A DNA stretch of 64,000 nt from positions 1 through 64,000 of the forward strand of contig JAHWKY010000019.1 of NCBI GenBank assembly GCA_019347575.1, written 5' to 3'. Origin of the DNA: Actinomycetota bacterium. GTDB taxonomy: Bacteria; Actinomycetota; Nitriliruptoria; Nitriliruptorales; Nitriliruptoraceae. Positions 25,110 to 34,652 of this stretch are shown in pieces (position 1 is the first letter of the stretch; the number at the start of each line of letters is the position of its first letter). Under the pieces are notes generated by a model, which was given only the letters and a program-made list of their open reading frames with translations, made no database searches and was not told the DNA's origin. The translations under genes were made by a program, and so were the position numbers.

Positions 25110-26321
25110 CTAGGGGGTGAAGCGGACGGGCATGGTCTTGATGCCGTTGATGAAGTTGCTGCGCAGGCGGCGGACCTCGCCGGCGGGCTCGATGTCGGGC
25201 ATGCGGTCGGCGATGACGTCGAACATGATGCGGATCTCGAGCTTCGCCAGGTGCGCCCCGAGGCAGTAGTGGGGACCGCCACCGCCGAAGCTGATGTGGG
25301 GGTTCGGGGCGCGGGCGACGTCGAAGGTGTAGGGGGCCTCGAACACGTCCTCGTCGCGGTTGCCCGACGCGTACCACAGCACGACCTTGTCACCGTCCCG
25401 GATCTCGCGGCCGCGGATGACGTCGTCGCGCATCGCGGTGCGGCGGAACTGGATGACGGGGTGTGCCCAGCGGATGATCTCGTCGGCCGCGGTGTCGAGC
25501 AGCGATGGCTCCGCCTTGAGCTTCTTCCACTCCCCCGGGTGGTCGAACAGCGCCTGCATCCCGTGGCTGATGGCGTTGCGCGTCGTCTCGTTGCCGGCCA
25601 CCGCCAGCAGGATGAAGAAGAGGTCGAACTCCATCTCGCTCAGCCGGTTCCCGTCCACCTCCGCGTTCACGAGGGCGGTCACGATGTCGTCGCGCGGCTC
25701 GGCCTCACGTTGCTGGCGCAGGTTCTCGGCGTACGTGAACATCTCGGCGGCGGCGACACGAGCGTCCTCCGGCGACGTCTGGAACTCGGGGTCGTCGAAG
25801 CCGATGAGGCGGTTGCTGATCTCGAAGATGAAATCGCGTTCCTCGATCGGGGCGCCCATGAGCTCGGCGATGACCTCGAGTGGGAGCTCCGCGGACACCC
25901 AGCGCACGAAGTCGCCCTCACCTTCCTCGAGGGCGCGATCCACGATGGCGTTGGTGTAGTCGCGGATGCGCTCCTCGAGCCGGGCGATCACGCGGGGCGT
26001 GAAGCCGCTGTTGACGATGGACCGCAGGCGGGTGTGTTCCGGAGGGTCCTGGTTGACCATCATGAGCTGCAGCTCCTCGAGCTCGTTGTTCATCGTCGGC
26101 TCGCGGAAGATGGAGGTGCGCTCGAAGCTGGAGTAGATCTCGGGCCTGCGTGAGGCGTAGACGATGTCCTCGTGCTTGGTCAGTGCCCAGAACGGCACGC
26201 CCTCGTAGGGGTCCTCGTGGAGGTGGACGGGGTCCTCTCGCCGGAGCACGTCGAACATCTCGTACGGGAACGCCTCGATGTAGTTGTCGTGGTTGGCGAT
26301 GTCGACTTCGTGTAGGTCCAT
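25110..26321 (-). CDS. Cytochrome P450, steroid C26(27)-monooxygenase (CYP125/CYP142-like)
   Basis: A 403-residue soluble P450. The I-helix AGNETTRN (about 240), ExxR in DEIIRW (about 282), and haem loop FGGGGPHYCLGAHLAK with the Cys ligand (about 350) are present. Segments SGFTPRVIARLEERI, RRTAMRDDVIRGREI and LRSNFINGIK match CYP125, which oxidises the sterol terminal methyl stepwise to the C26 acid. CYP142 is the other candidate. ATG 26321 has GGGAGGAG six bases upstream and lies one base after the previous stop. No ferredoxin or reductase gene is adjacent. It ends the operon starting with chsH2. Confidence 0.86.
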   Translation of the reverse strand: MDLHEVDIANHDNYIEAFPYEMFDVLRREDPVHLHEDPYEGVPFWALTKHEDIVYASRRPEIYSSFERTSIFREPTMNNELEELQLMMVNQDPPEHTRLRSIVNSGFTPRVIARLEERIRDYTNAIVDRALEEGEGDFVRWVSAELPLEVIAELMGAPIEERDFIFEISNRLIGFDDPEFQTSPEDARVAAAEMFTYAENLRQQREAEPRDDIVTALVNAEVDGNRLSEMEFDLFFILLAVAGNETTRNAISHGMQALFDHPGEWKKLKAEPSLLDTAADEIIRWAHPVIQFRRTAMRDDVIRGREIRDGDKVVLWYASGNRDEDVFEAPYTFDVARAPNPHISFGGGGPHYCLGAHLAKLEIRIMFDVIADRMPDIEPAGEVRRLRSNFINGIKTMPVRFTP

Positions 26322-26322
26322 C

Positions 26323-27444
26323 TCAGGCTCCTCCCACGATGCGGTGCACGCGCCCCGCCGCCTCCCGCGCCCCACTGACCAGGTCAGCCATGACCTCGAC
26401 GACGGGGCGCGCTTCGTGCAGCGCCCCGACGATCTGGCCCACGGGGGTCCCCACGAGGTCGTGCCGCCCCGCCGCGCGGAAGCGAGCCAGAGCCTCGGAG
26501 GTCAGCAGGTACTGCAGCGGCATCTGCAGTGGATCAGGGTTGTCGTCCGACTCCCACGCCTCGAGCCAGGAGGTCTTGAGCTGCCGCGCGGGCTTGCCGG
26601 TCAGACCGCGCGAGCGCAGCGTGTCGCGGGAGGTCGCCTCCCACAGCAGTTTCTGCAACCCGTCGGGTAGCGCGCACTCGGTGGTCGACAGCCAGATCGA
26701 GCCGGTCCACACCCCCTGCGCCCCGAGCGCCAACGCCGCCGCGACCTGACGTCCGTCCCCCACGCCGCCCGCGGCGAGCACGGGGGCCGGGGCGACCGCG
26801 TCGACGACCTCCGGCCACAGCACCATCGAGGCGATGTCTCCCGTGTGGCCCCCGGCCTCCCAGCCCTGCGCGACGACGATGTCCACGCCCTGCTCGCGCT
26901 GCTTCAGCGCTTGATCCACCCGCCCGACGAGCGCGGCCACCTTGATGCCGGCCTCGTGGGCGCGGTCCACGACCTCCTTCGAAGGAGGTCCCAGCGCCGA
27001 TGCCAGCAGCGCGGGCGAGTGCCGGAAGGCGACGTCGAGTTGAGGCTCGTGTGCCGCATCCGCCCAGCCGAGAACGCCCCGCACCTCCTCGCCGTCCTCG
27101 GGCAGCGGCGGGACGTCGTGGTCCGCGAGGAAACGCTCGACGAACGCTCGGTGCTCCTCGGGGATCAGCGCAGCGAGCTTGTCCTCGAGATCGTCGAACC
27201 CACCGGCCTCGACCTGCGCGCGGGAGACCGGCATGACGAGGTTGACGCCGTAGGGACGGCCGTCGGCCTCGGCCTCGACCACATCGAGCGCCTCGTCCAG
27301 CTCGGTCGCCTCGCCGCCGTAGCGCACCGCCCCGAGCACCCCGAACCCGCCCGCGCGGCTGATCGCTCCGGCGACCTCGGGCACGTAGCTGAACCCGAAG
27401 ATCGGGTACTCGATACCCAGCTCGCGGGACAGCTCGGTCTGCAT
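26323..27444 (-). CDS. Nitronate monooxygenase-family flavoprotein
   Basis: A 373-residue TIM-barrel FMN enzyme of the nitronate monooxygenase/2-nitropropane dioxygenase family. Features: YPIFGFSYVPEVAGAISRAGG near the start, VAQGWEAGGHTG (about 190, phosphate/flavin binding), and VLAAGGVGDGRQVAAALALGAQGVW (about 220). In sterol degraders a relative (IpdC) acts on ring C/D CoA esters, but this protein's N-terminus differs from IpdC and no other ring genes are nearby, so that role is not claimed. It lies between ltp2 and the P450 in one operon, which suggests a flavin-linked oxidation or reduction of a sterol side-chain intermediate. Confidence 0.72.
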   Translation of the reverse strand: MQTELSRELGIEYPIFGFSYVPEVAGAISRAGGFGVLGAVRYGGEATELDEALDVVEAEADGRPYGVNLVMPVSRAQVEAGGFDDLEDKLAALIPEEHRAFVERFLADHDVPPLPEDGEEVRGVLGWADAAHEPQLDVAFRHSPALLASALGPPSKEVVDRAHEAGIKVAALVGRVDQALKQREQGVDIVVAQGWEAGGHTGDIASMVLWPEVVDAVAPAPVLAAGGVGDGRQVAAALALGAQGVWTGSIWLSTTECALPDGLQKLLWEATSRDTLRSRGLTGKPARQLKTSWLEAWESDDNPDPLQMPLQYLLTSEALARFRAAGRHDLVGTPVGQIVGALHEARPVVEVMADLVSGAREAAGRVHRIVGGA

Positions 27445-27493
27445 CGGATCTCCTCCGTGGTCGGTCCGGGTGGTTCGGTCCGTGGTTGGTCTG

Positions 27494-28663
27494 TCAACGA
27501 TCGACGGCGAGGATGAGTCCGCTCGTGGGCACGCCAGTCCCGGCCGTGACCAGAACGTGCTCGACGTCCGCGACCTGGTTGACGGAGGTGCCCCACACCT
27601 GGCGGACCCCCTCCGCCACGCCGTTCATCCCGTGCAGGTACGCCTCGCCGAGCTGGCCTCCGTGCGTGTTCACCGGCAGCCGTCCACCGAGCTCGATGCC
27701 CCCGTCGGCGACGAAATCCTTGGCCTCGCCCCGCCCGCAGAACCCCAGCTCCTCGAGCTGGCGCAGCACCTCCGGGGTGAAGTGGTCGTAGATCATCGCC
27801 GTCTGGATATCGGCTGGCTCGATGCCGGCCTGACGCCACAGCTGCTCGCCGACCAGGTGCATCTCCGGCAGCCTCGTGATGTCGCCGTGGTAGTAGCTGG
27901 TCATCTGCTGCTGGTGGTCGGCCGACCCCTGGGCGGCCGCGGCGACGACGGCCGGAGGCCGGCGCAACGATCGCGCACGCTCGAGCGAGGTAACGACGAT
28001 CGCCTGTGCCCCGTCGGTCTCCTGGCAGCAGTCGAGCAGGCGCAACGGTTCGACGACCCAGCGCGAGGCTTGGTGCTCGTCGAGGGTGATGGGGCGCTCG
28101 AAGAAGTAGGCCGCCGGGTTGGTGGCGGCGTGCTTGCGCATCGCCACGGCCACGCGGCCGAGATCCTGGCTCGTGGTACCGGAGTCGTGGAGGTAGCGCT
28201 GCGCCGCCATCGCGACCCAGGCGGCAGGGGTCATGAACCCGAAGGGCGTGTACCAGCCCCACTCGGCCTCCTCGGCGTTCTCGGACCACTCGCTGCGGCC
28301 CCGCCCGTAGCGCCGCCCGGAGCGCTCGTTGAAGGCGCGGTAGCACACGACCACCTCGGCCATGCCGGTCGTGACCGCCATGGCGGCCTGCTGGATCGTG
28401 GCGCAGGCCGCCCCGCCGCCGTAGTGGACGCGGCTGAAGTAGGTCAGGGCGCCGATCCCGACCGCCTCGGCGACCTGGATCTCGGGGTTGTCCTCGAGCT
28501 TGTAGGTCACGAGCCCGTCGACCTCGAAGGGCTGCAGGCCCGCGTCCTCGATGGCGGCACGCACCGCCTCGGCCGCGAGCTGAAGCGGCGACCGCCCCGA
28601 GTCCTTCGAGAACTCGGTGGCGCCGATGCCGGCGATCGCGGTGGTCCGGGAGAAGTCGCTCAC
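27494..28663 (-). CDS. ltp2: Steroid side-chain aldolase Ltp2
   Basis: Ltp2 performs the last step of side-chain removal: retro-aldol cleavage of 17-hydroxy-3-oxo-pregnenoyl-carboxyl-CoA to androstenedione and propionyl-CoA. The 389-residue protein matches mycobacterial Ltp2 across its length, including IAGIGATEFSKDSGRS, SRVHYGGGAACATIQQAAMA, YRAFNERSGRRYG, PLRLLDCCQETDGAQAIVVT, LEELGFCGRGEAKDF and GTGVPTSGLILA. Start ATG 28663 overlaps the chsH1 stop (ATGA). Ltp2 is stable only with the DUF35 domain of ChsH2, and both partners are encoded directly upstream. Confidence 0.95.
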   Translation of the reverse strand: MSDFSRTTAIAGIGATEFSKDSGRSPLQLAAEAVRAAIEDAGLQPFEVDGLVTYKLEDNPEIQVAEAVGIGALTYFSRVHYGGGAACATIQQAAMAVTTGMAEVVVCYRAFNERSGRRYGRGRSEWSENAEEAEWGWYTPFGFMTPAAWVAMAAQRYLHDSGTTSQDLGRVAVAMRKHAATNPAAYFFERPITLDEHQASRWVVEPLRLLDCCQETDGAQAIVVTSLERARSLRRPPAVVAAAAQGSADHQQQMTSYYHGDITRLPEMHLVGEQLWRQAGIEPADIQTAMIYDHFTPEVLRQLEELGFCGRGEAKDFVADGGIELGGRLPVNTHGGQLGEAYLHGMNGVAEGVRQVWGTSVNQVADVEHVLVTAGTGVPTSGLILAVDR

Positions 28664-29112
28664 GTCGACGCCTGGGTGCTCGAGAAGCGAAGCGGTAGCA
28701 CAGCCTCAGGCAGCTCGACCCGGACCCTGCCGGTGACGTGGTTGCCGGTGGCGTTGCGCCCCGTGACCGCGACGGTCACCATCGTCCCCTCGATCGCGGT
28801 CACCTCGCCGCTGAACTTCAGCGTGGCGCCGGCGACGTGTGGGACGCCGAGGCGGATCGCTGTGCCCTTGGCGATCGCCTGTGGTCCGGCCCAGTCGGTG
28901 ACGTACTTCACGCACAGACCGTTGGTCGTCAGGATGTTCAGGAAGACGTCCGGCAGACCACTGGCCTGCGCGACCTCGGGGTCGTGGTGGACCGGTTCGA
29001 AGTCGCGGGTCGCGATCGCGGTCGTCACGACGAAGCTGCGCGAGGTCACCAGCTCGACCACGGGGAGCACCGCCCCGACGGTGACGTCATCGATCGTGAG
29101 GGAGTCGCTCAT
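28660..29112 (-). CDS. chsH1: Steroid enoyl-CoA hydratase subunit ChsH1 (MaoC-like)
   Basis: A 150-residue MaoC-like hot-dog subunit that pairs with ChsH2 to hydrate the 17(20)-unsaturated pregnenoyl CoA ester. The hydratase motif DFEPVHHDPEVA (about 36-47), VFLNILTTNGL, and YVTDWAGP agree with mycobacterial ChsH1. Both ends overlap neighbours by four bases (ATGA). The C-terminal tail (PEAVLPLRFSSTQAST) is longer than the mycobacterial protein because a repeat family B copy (28676-28701) is read in frame. Confidence 0.93.
   Translation of the reverse strand: MSDSLTIDDVTVGAVLPVVELVTSRSFVVTTAIATRDFEPVHHDPEVAQASGLPDVFLNILTTNGLCVKYVTDWAGPQAIAKGTAIRLGVPHVAGATLKFSGEVTAIEGTMVTVAVTGRNATGNHVTGRVRVELPEAVLPLRFSSTQAST
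28676..28701. repeat. Repeat family B copy inside the 3' end of chsH1
   Basis: A 26-base copy with ends GTGCT/AGCAC and core AGCGAAGCGGTAGC. On the coding strand it gives VLPLRFSST, part of the extra C-terminal tail of ChsH1. Confidence 0.7.
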
Positions 29113-30086
29113 GCGTCGTCCTCCTGACCCAGCGCGGGCGCGAACAGGGGGAGGATGTAGTCGGGCTCGACCTCGCGCCAGGTCAGCTCCACCGCCATGC
29201 CGATGGTCACCTCGGCGGGGTCGATGTCGACGATCTCGGACACGAACCGCACGCCCTCGTCGAGGTCGATCACCGCGACCGCGAACGGTGGATCGGTGCC
29301 GGGTAGGGGCGGGTGGTGGTGAACGACGTAGCTGTGGATGGTGCCGCGCCCCGCGCTGGTCACCGTGTCCCGCTCGGTGGCGCCACACGCCCCGCACATC
29401 GGTCGGGGCGGGTGGCGCAACGTCCCGCACGCGGCGCAGCGCTGGATGCGCAGCTCGCGCGCTTCGACCCCCTCCCAGAAGAACGCGTTGTCGCGGTTGA
29501 TCGGCGGCCGGGGTCGGCGGGGCGAGCCCGGGTCGGACACGGCGCTCTGGCCCGCCTTCGGCTTCGCGGGTGGCGGGCGGAACTTCAGCAGCCGCATCCG
29601 GGCGACGCCAACGGCTTCCCCGCTGCCGAGCAACTTGTAGTCGTGCCTGACCGTGACGAAGTAGCCCTCCCCGAGCGCTGTCGTCTTGACGTCCGACAGC
29701 GACTCGATCGAGATCTCCTCGTAGAGGTGGTCGCCAGGCCGGACCTCGCGCAGGTAGTCGTGCTCGTAGTCCGTCGCGACCACGGCGGTGTACCCGGCGT
29801 CGTCGAGCACCCCGAAGACGCGGTCGCGGGCACTGCCGCTCTTGCCGGCGGAGATCTCGAGCGTCCAGCTGCCGAGCATCGCGGGCGGGGCGACGACGCC
29901 TCCGTGGCGCGACGCCGCGGCGACCTCGGGATCGGTGTACACCGGGTTGGTCTCCTCGAAAGCCCGCACCCAGTGCACGACCATCGCCTCGTTGACGGGA
30001 TACGGGGCGACCTTCTCGTCGTCCGGGGGCTGTCCCACGTGCGCACGCGCCGCCTCGATGGCGGCGATCGTCGCGTCGTCGGTCAC
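29109..30086 (-). CDS. chsH2: ChsH2: MaoC-like hydratase fused to DUF35
   Basis: A 325-residue two-domain protein. Residues about 1-175 are a MaoC-like domain (VNEAMVVHWVRAFEETNPVY, YEHDYLREVRPGDHLYEEI); residues about 195-325 are DUF35 with a zinc ribbon of two CxxC pairs (CAACGTLRHPPRPMCGACG) and an OB fold. The first domain forms the heteromeric hydratase with ChsH1; the DUF35 domain holds and activates Ltp2. GTG 30086 was chosen for the AGG six bases upstream and the family start. It heads the operon chsH2-chsH1-ltp2-NMO-P450, which has the order of the mycobacterial igr operon minus its two fadE genes. KstR operator 5 is 96 bases upstream. Confidence 0.94.
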   Translation of the reverse strand: MTDDATIAAIEAARAHVGQPPDDEKVAPYPVNEAMVVHWVRAFEETNPVYTDPEVAAASRHGGVVAPPAMLGSWTLEISAGKSGSARDRVFGVLDDAGYTAVVATDYEHDYLREVRPGDHLYEEISIESLSDVKTTALGEGYFVTVRHDYKLLGSGEAVGVARMRLLKFRPPPAKPKAGQSAVSDPGSPRRPRPPINRDNAFFWEGVEARELRIQRCAACGTLRHPPRPMCGACGATERDTVTSAGRGTIHSYVVHHHPPLPGTDPPFAVAVIDLDEGVRFVSEIVDIDPAEVTIGMAVELTWREVEPDYILPLFAPALGQEDDA

Positions 30087-30181
30087 GCGGGCACCTCGCC
30101 TCGAGCTCGGACCTTCACCAGGATGGTGCCCAACTGCGGCGCACATCCGCCGACCACATCGAGCACCACCCTCCGCAGAAC

Positions 30182-31410
<1,229 letters not shown>

Positions 31411-31411
<1 letters not shown>

Positions 31412-32226
31412 TGGGTCGAGGGGAGCTGCCGGGGAACGACGATCTCATCGTCGAGCAGGATGGCCACGTCGTCACGGTCACGATGAACCGCCCCGAGGCG
31501 AAGAACGCGTGGTCCGGGCTGATGATCGAGGGCATGGCCGCGGCGTGGGAGTGGATCGACGCCGAGCCGTCGGTACGGGTCGCGATCCTCACTGGGGCGG
31601 GCGGCACGTTCTGCGCGGGCGCCGACCTCAAGGACATGAGCTCGCGCCGCTCCGAGGGCGACGACGGCTTCGCGGACCGCGTGAAGGGCGCCAACGTGGC
31701 GTTCACCGCGATGCTACGCAACCACTCGCTCAGCAAGCCGCTGATCGCCGCGGTCGAGGGCTACGCCGTCGCCGGCGGTACCGAGATCCTGCAGGCCACC
31801 GACATCCGCATCGCCGGCGAGTCCGCGCGGTTCGGGCTCGCCGAGGTGCAGCGCGCGCTGTTCCCGATCGGCGGTTCGACCGTGCGGCTGCAGCGTCAGG
31901 TGCCGTTCACCAAGGCGATGGAGATCCTCCTCACCGGCGAGCAGATCGACGCGGCCGAGGCGCTTCGGATCGGCCTGGTCGGCCGCGTCGTCCCCGACGG
32001 CGAGGCGTTGAACGAGGCGAGACGGATCGCCAACCGCATCGCCCGCAACGGCCCGCTCGCGGTGCAGGCGATCAAGCGCTCGGCGCGGGAGACGGCGAGC
32101 CTGCCCGAGGAGGAGGCGCTGAAGCTCGAGCTCGAGATCGGGATGCGGGTGTTCGCGTCGGAGGACGCGAAGGAGGGTCCGCGCGCGTTCGCGGAGAAGC
32201 GTGACCCGAGGTTCCAAGGGAAGTAG
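31411..32226 (+). CDS. echA19: Steroid enoyl-CoA hydratase EchA19
   Basis: A 271-residue crotonase. EchA19 hydrates the first enoyl-CoA of the C8 sterol side chain in mycobacteria. The oxyanion hole motif AGADLKDM and the catalytic Glu region AGGTEILQATD followed by FGLAEVQRALFPIGGS are present. The end, VFASEDAKEGPRAFAEKRDP, is typical of EchA19. It starts at ATG 31411 overlapping the FadA5 stop by one base, so the two are translationally coupled. Confidence 0.9.
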
Positions 32227-32265
32227 CCGGGGCGCGTGCCCCTCAGGTCAGCGGGAGGAGAAGCC

Positions 32266-33036
32266 ATGGCGTTCCGTGGCAAGGTCGCACTCGTCACCGG
32301 AGGCGGCAGCGGCATGGGTCAGCTCGCCGCGACGCGTCTCGCGCAACGGGGCGCGAAGGTCGCCGCGCTGGACGTGAACGAGGAGGGGTTGGCCGCGACG
32401 GCCGGGGCGCACGAGAACGTCACGACGTTCGTGTGCGATGTCAGCGACGCCGGACGCGTCCAGCAGGTCGTCAAGCAGGTCGAGACCGACCTCGGCCCGA
32501 TCGACCGCACGATGGCCGCCGCCGCGATCATGCCCACCGGCCTGCTCGCTGAGATGGACACCGAGGTCATCCGCAAGATCGTCGAGGTCGACTACCTCGG
32601 CGTCGTCAACACCGTCAAGGCGACGCTGCCGGGGATGCTCGAGCGGCGGCGGGGCGACATGGTGATCTTCGCCTCGTTGATGGGCTACCTCCCGACGATG
32701 TACCTCGGGGCGTACTGCGCGGCGAAGGCGGCGGTGGTCGCGTTCGCCGAGATCCTCTACCACGAGAACCGCGACAGCGGCCTCCGCTTCGCGCTCGTCG
32801 CCCCGCCCAACGTCGAGACCCCCCTGCTGAACCAGGTCACCTCGCCGATGAAGACGCTGCACGACAAGCGCACCCCCGACCCGCTCACGCCGGCCGAGGT
32901 GATCGACGCCATCGAGGCCAGCCTCGAGCGGGGCGCGTTCCTCTGCGCGCCGGGCGCCGCCAGGGCCTCGATCAAGGCGCGGCGGTTCATCCCGAACGTC
33001 ATCTGGAAGAACATGCACAAGATCGAGGGCTTCTGA
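32266..33036 (+). CDS. SDR with altered NNAG motif
   Basis: A 256-residue short-chain dehydrogenase, third gene of the fadA5 operon, starting at ATG 32266 with GGGAGGAG six bases upstream. It has the cofactor loop TGGGSGMG (about 11-18), Asp for NAD selectivity (ALDVNEEG) and YxxxK (YCAAK, about 152). The structural NNAG motif after the fourth strand is AAAAIM, which is unusual for an active SDR; the Ser of the triad may be in FASLMG. It could still be active, since some SDRs vary here. A hydroxyacyl-CoA or steroid dehydrogenase role is inferred from its operon. Confidence 0.75.
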   Translation: MAFRGKVALVTGGGSGMGQLAATRLAQRGAKVAALDVNEEGLAATAGAHENVTTFVCDVSDAGRVQQVVKQVETDLGPIDRTMAAAAIMPTGLLAEMDTEVIRKIVEVDYLGVVNTVKATLPGMLERRRGDMVIFASLMGYLPTMYLGAYCAAKAAVVAFAEILYHENRDSGLRFALVAPPNVETPLLNQVTSPMKTLHDKRTPDPLTPAEVIDAIEASLERGAFLCAPGAARASIKARRFIPNVIWKNMHKIEGF

Positions 33037-33040
33037 GCCC

Positions 33041-33086
33041 ATCGATGTTGGTACATCGCACCGTGTGGGGTTGCGATGTACCCACA
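33041..33086. repeat. AbiEi/DUF559 cassette 2, left palindrome
   Basis: GGTACATCGCA (33050-33060) and TGCGATGTACC (33072-33082) form an 11-bp perfect inverted repeat. The outer edge ATCGATGT is kept on the left only. About 40 of 49 bases match the reverse complement of the right palindrome at 33985-34037. Confidence 0.8.
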
Positions 33087-33995
33087 CAGGTCGCGTGCGG
33101 CCCGCCATCCACCGGCTGGCGGTCGCTGGACAGGCCCTTCATCCACAGGCTCCGTGCACCCCGGTGCACGAGGGCCGGGATCGGCGTGCGATGGCCACGC
33201 GTCTTCGCCTTCGCGAACGTCCCCGACTCGAGGGACCTGCAGGTCCGGGCGGCGGCGCTCGCAGCCGGCCCTCAGGCTGCCCTGTCGCACGTCACGGCGG
33301 CGGAGGTGCTCGAGCTACGCCACCTGCCTACGGGTCTCGCGGAGAGCCGCATCGACATCGCGGTGCCGCGCGGGCACAGCCCGACGGTCCGGGGTGTGAT
33401 CGTGCACCACCCGATCCTGCTGCCCTACGACCACATCATCGAGGAGGAGGACCTGCGGTACACGAACGTCCCGCGGACGCTGCTCGACCTGGCGAACGTC
33501 GTCTGGGAGCGGTCCTACCGTCGCATCCTCGACGCCGCCCTGTCCGAGGAGCGCACCTCGTGCGACGAACTCAACGCGATGATCGCGTTCCTGGGCTCGT
33601 TCCCCGGCGTCCGCCTGGCGCGGAGGACGGTCGAGGCGTTCGATCCCCGGATGGTCGGCTCGCGCTCGGACCTCGAGCGCACCTTCTTCCGGGGGCTCCA
33701 GGCAGCCGGGGTGGACCTCCCCACCGCCAACGTCGAGATCCGGGACGCCGACGGCCGGCAACGGTTCCTCGACTTCGCCTACATCCCGGAGCGGCAGCCG
33801 ATCGAGATCGACTCCGACCGCTACCACGCGTCGACCCTGGCACGAGCGGAGGACGGGGCGCGACAGAACGCGATCGCCCTCACCGGGGAGTGGCGCGCCC
33901 CGCTGCGCTTCGATGAACACGACGTCCGCGAGAGGATGCCCCGGGTGGCGGAAGAGGTGCGGCGGACCCTGACGCGGATCCGCGCATCGATGTAG
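33045..33995 (+). CDS. DUF559/AbiEi-like orphan protein (cassette 2)
   Basis: A 316-residue open frame. The part from about residue 50 resembles AbiEi-DUF559 proteins: WPRVFAFANVPDSRDLQVR, then SHVTAAEVLELRHLP (like TGQSALYLHGI in cassette 1), IDIAVPRGHSP and a C-terminal DUF559 nuclease-like region (RFLDFAYIPERQPIEIDSDR, then RAEDGARQNAIALTGEWRAPLRF). The winged helix expected before residue 50 is missing or degenerate, and the first ATG (33045) is inside the left palindrome without a ribosome binding site; GTG 33186 is another possible start. The TAG stop is inside the right palindrome, as in cassette 1. Function unknown. Confidence 0.62.
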   Translation: MLVHRTVWGCDVPTQVACGPPSTGWRSLDRPFIHRLRAPRCTRAGIGVRWPRVFAFANVPDSRDLQVRAAALAAGPQAALSHVTAAEVLELRHLPTGLAESRIDIAVPRGHSPTVRGVIVHHPILLPYDHIIEEEDLRYTNVPRTLLDLANVVWERSYRRILDAALSEERTSCDELNAMIAFLGSFPGVRLARRTVEAFDPRMVGSRSDLERTFFRGLQAAGVDLPTANVEIRDADGRQRFLDFAYIPERQPIEIDSDRYHASTLARAEDGARQNAIALTGEWRAPLRFDEHDVRERMPRVAEEVRRTLTRIRASM

Positions 33996-34037
33996 CTACA
34001 TCGCATCCTCGGAGGGTGCGTTGTACCTACATCGATG
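33985..34037. repeat. AbiEi/DUF559 cassette 2, right palindrome
   Basis: Arms of 24 bases around a 5-base loop (TCGGA) with three mismatches; the outer 11 bases CATCGATGTAG and CTACATCGATG are perfect. The gene's TAG stop is in the left arm. The convergent membrane protein gene stops three bases after the palindrome. Confidence 0.85.
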
Positions 34038-34039
34038 GG

Positions 34040-34642
34040 TCAGGAGAGGGGCTCGCAGATCTTGCAGGGCTGCATGCCGGGTTCGGCGTCGGGGTCGACC
34101 TCGCGGAGGTCGTCGCGGCCCACGACCACGGAGCAGTCGGGGAGGTGGAACATCGTCCCGGTGGGGGTGGCGACCAGCAACGCGGGCAGGCCCGCCGAGC
34201 TCCGGGCGACCGCATCGACGGCACGCCCCGGCGTCGCCGCGAGATCGGCGCGCAGCACGTCGATGAGTTCGCGCACCTTGTCGGCCTCGTCGCGCGACTG
34301 CTCCGCGAGCCGTGCCAGCCACGACCCGACGTAGAGCAACCCGCCCATGAGCATCAGGCCCATGCCGAGCAGCCCACCCGAGATCAGGTACGGGACCTGC
34401 TCGAACAAGAACGGGGTGTTCGCCGCCCCGAGCCAGCCGAGGATGATCGCCCCGAGCCCCGCCGGGAGCATGAGCAGCGCGAGGAACGCCAGGATGCGGT
34501 CGAGGGTCCAGTACCGGATGCGTCGATCGCGCTTGGCGATGCCCGCCATGCGCGCGAACGTCGCGAGCCGCCCCGACCGCTGCTCGTCGTCGGACGCCCC
34601 GCCGGTGGCGGGCTCGTCGATGGGTACGTCCGCGGTCGCCAT
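34040..34642 (-). CDS. Two-TM membrane protein with C-terminal Cys/His motif
   Basis: A 200-residue protein. ATG 34642 has GGAG six bases upstream, while the ATG at 34660 has none. Two hydrophobic helices (about residues 48-70 and 78-102) are followed by a helical charged stretch and a small C-terminal motif FHLPDCSVV ... PCKIC, whose His and three Cys resemble the small zinc-binding tails (H-x3-C ... C-x2-C) found on other actinobacterial membrane proteins. It is the last gene of the ABC transporter operon, ten bases after the secreted protein gene. Function unknown; an accessory envelope component for the transporter is inferred. Confidence 0.65.
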   Translation of the reverse strand: MATADVPIDEPATGGASDDEQRSGRLATFARMAGIAKRDRRIRYWTLDRILAFLALLMLPAGLGAIILGWLGAANTPFLFEQVPYLISGGLLGMGLMLMGGLLYVGSWLARLAEQSRDEADKVRELIDVLRADLAATPGRAVDAVARSSAGLPALLVATPTGTMFHLPDCSVVVGRDDLREVDPDAEPGMQPCKICEPLS

Positions 34643-34652
34643 CGTGGTCTCC

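Noticed and set aside
26323-27444. Assignment of the nitronate monooxygenase-family gene as ipdC
   Set aside because: The family fold fits but the N-terminus does not resemble remembered IpdC, and no ring C/D genes (ipdAB, echA20) are nearby.
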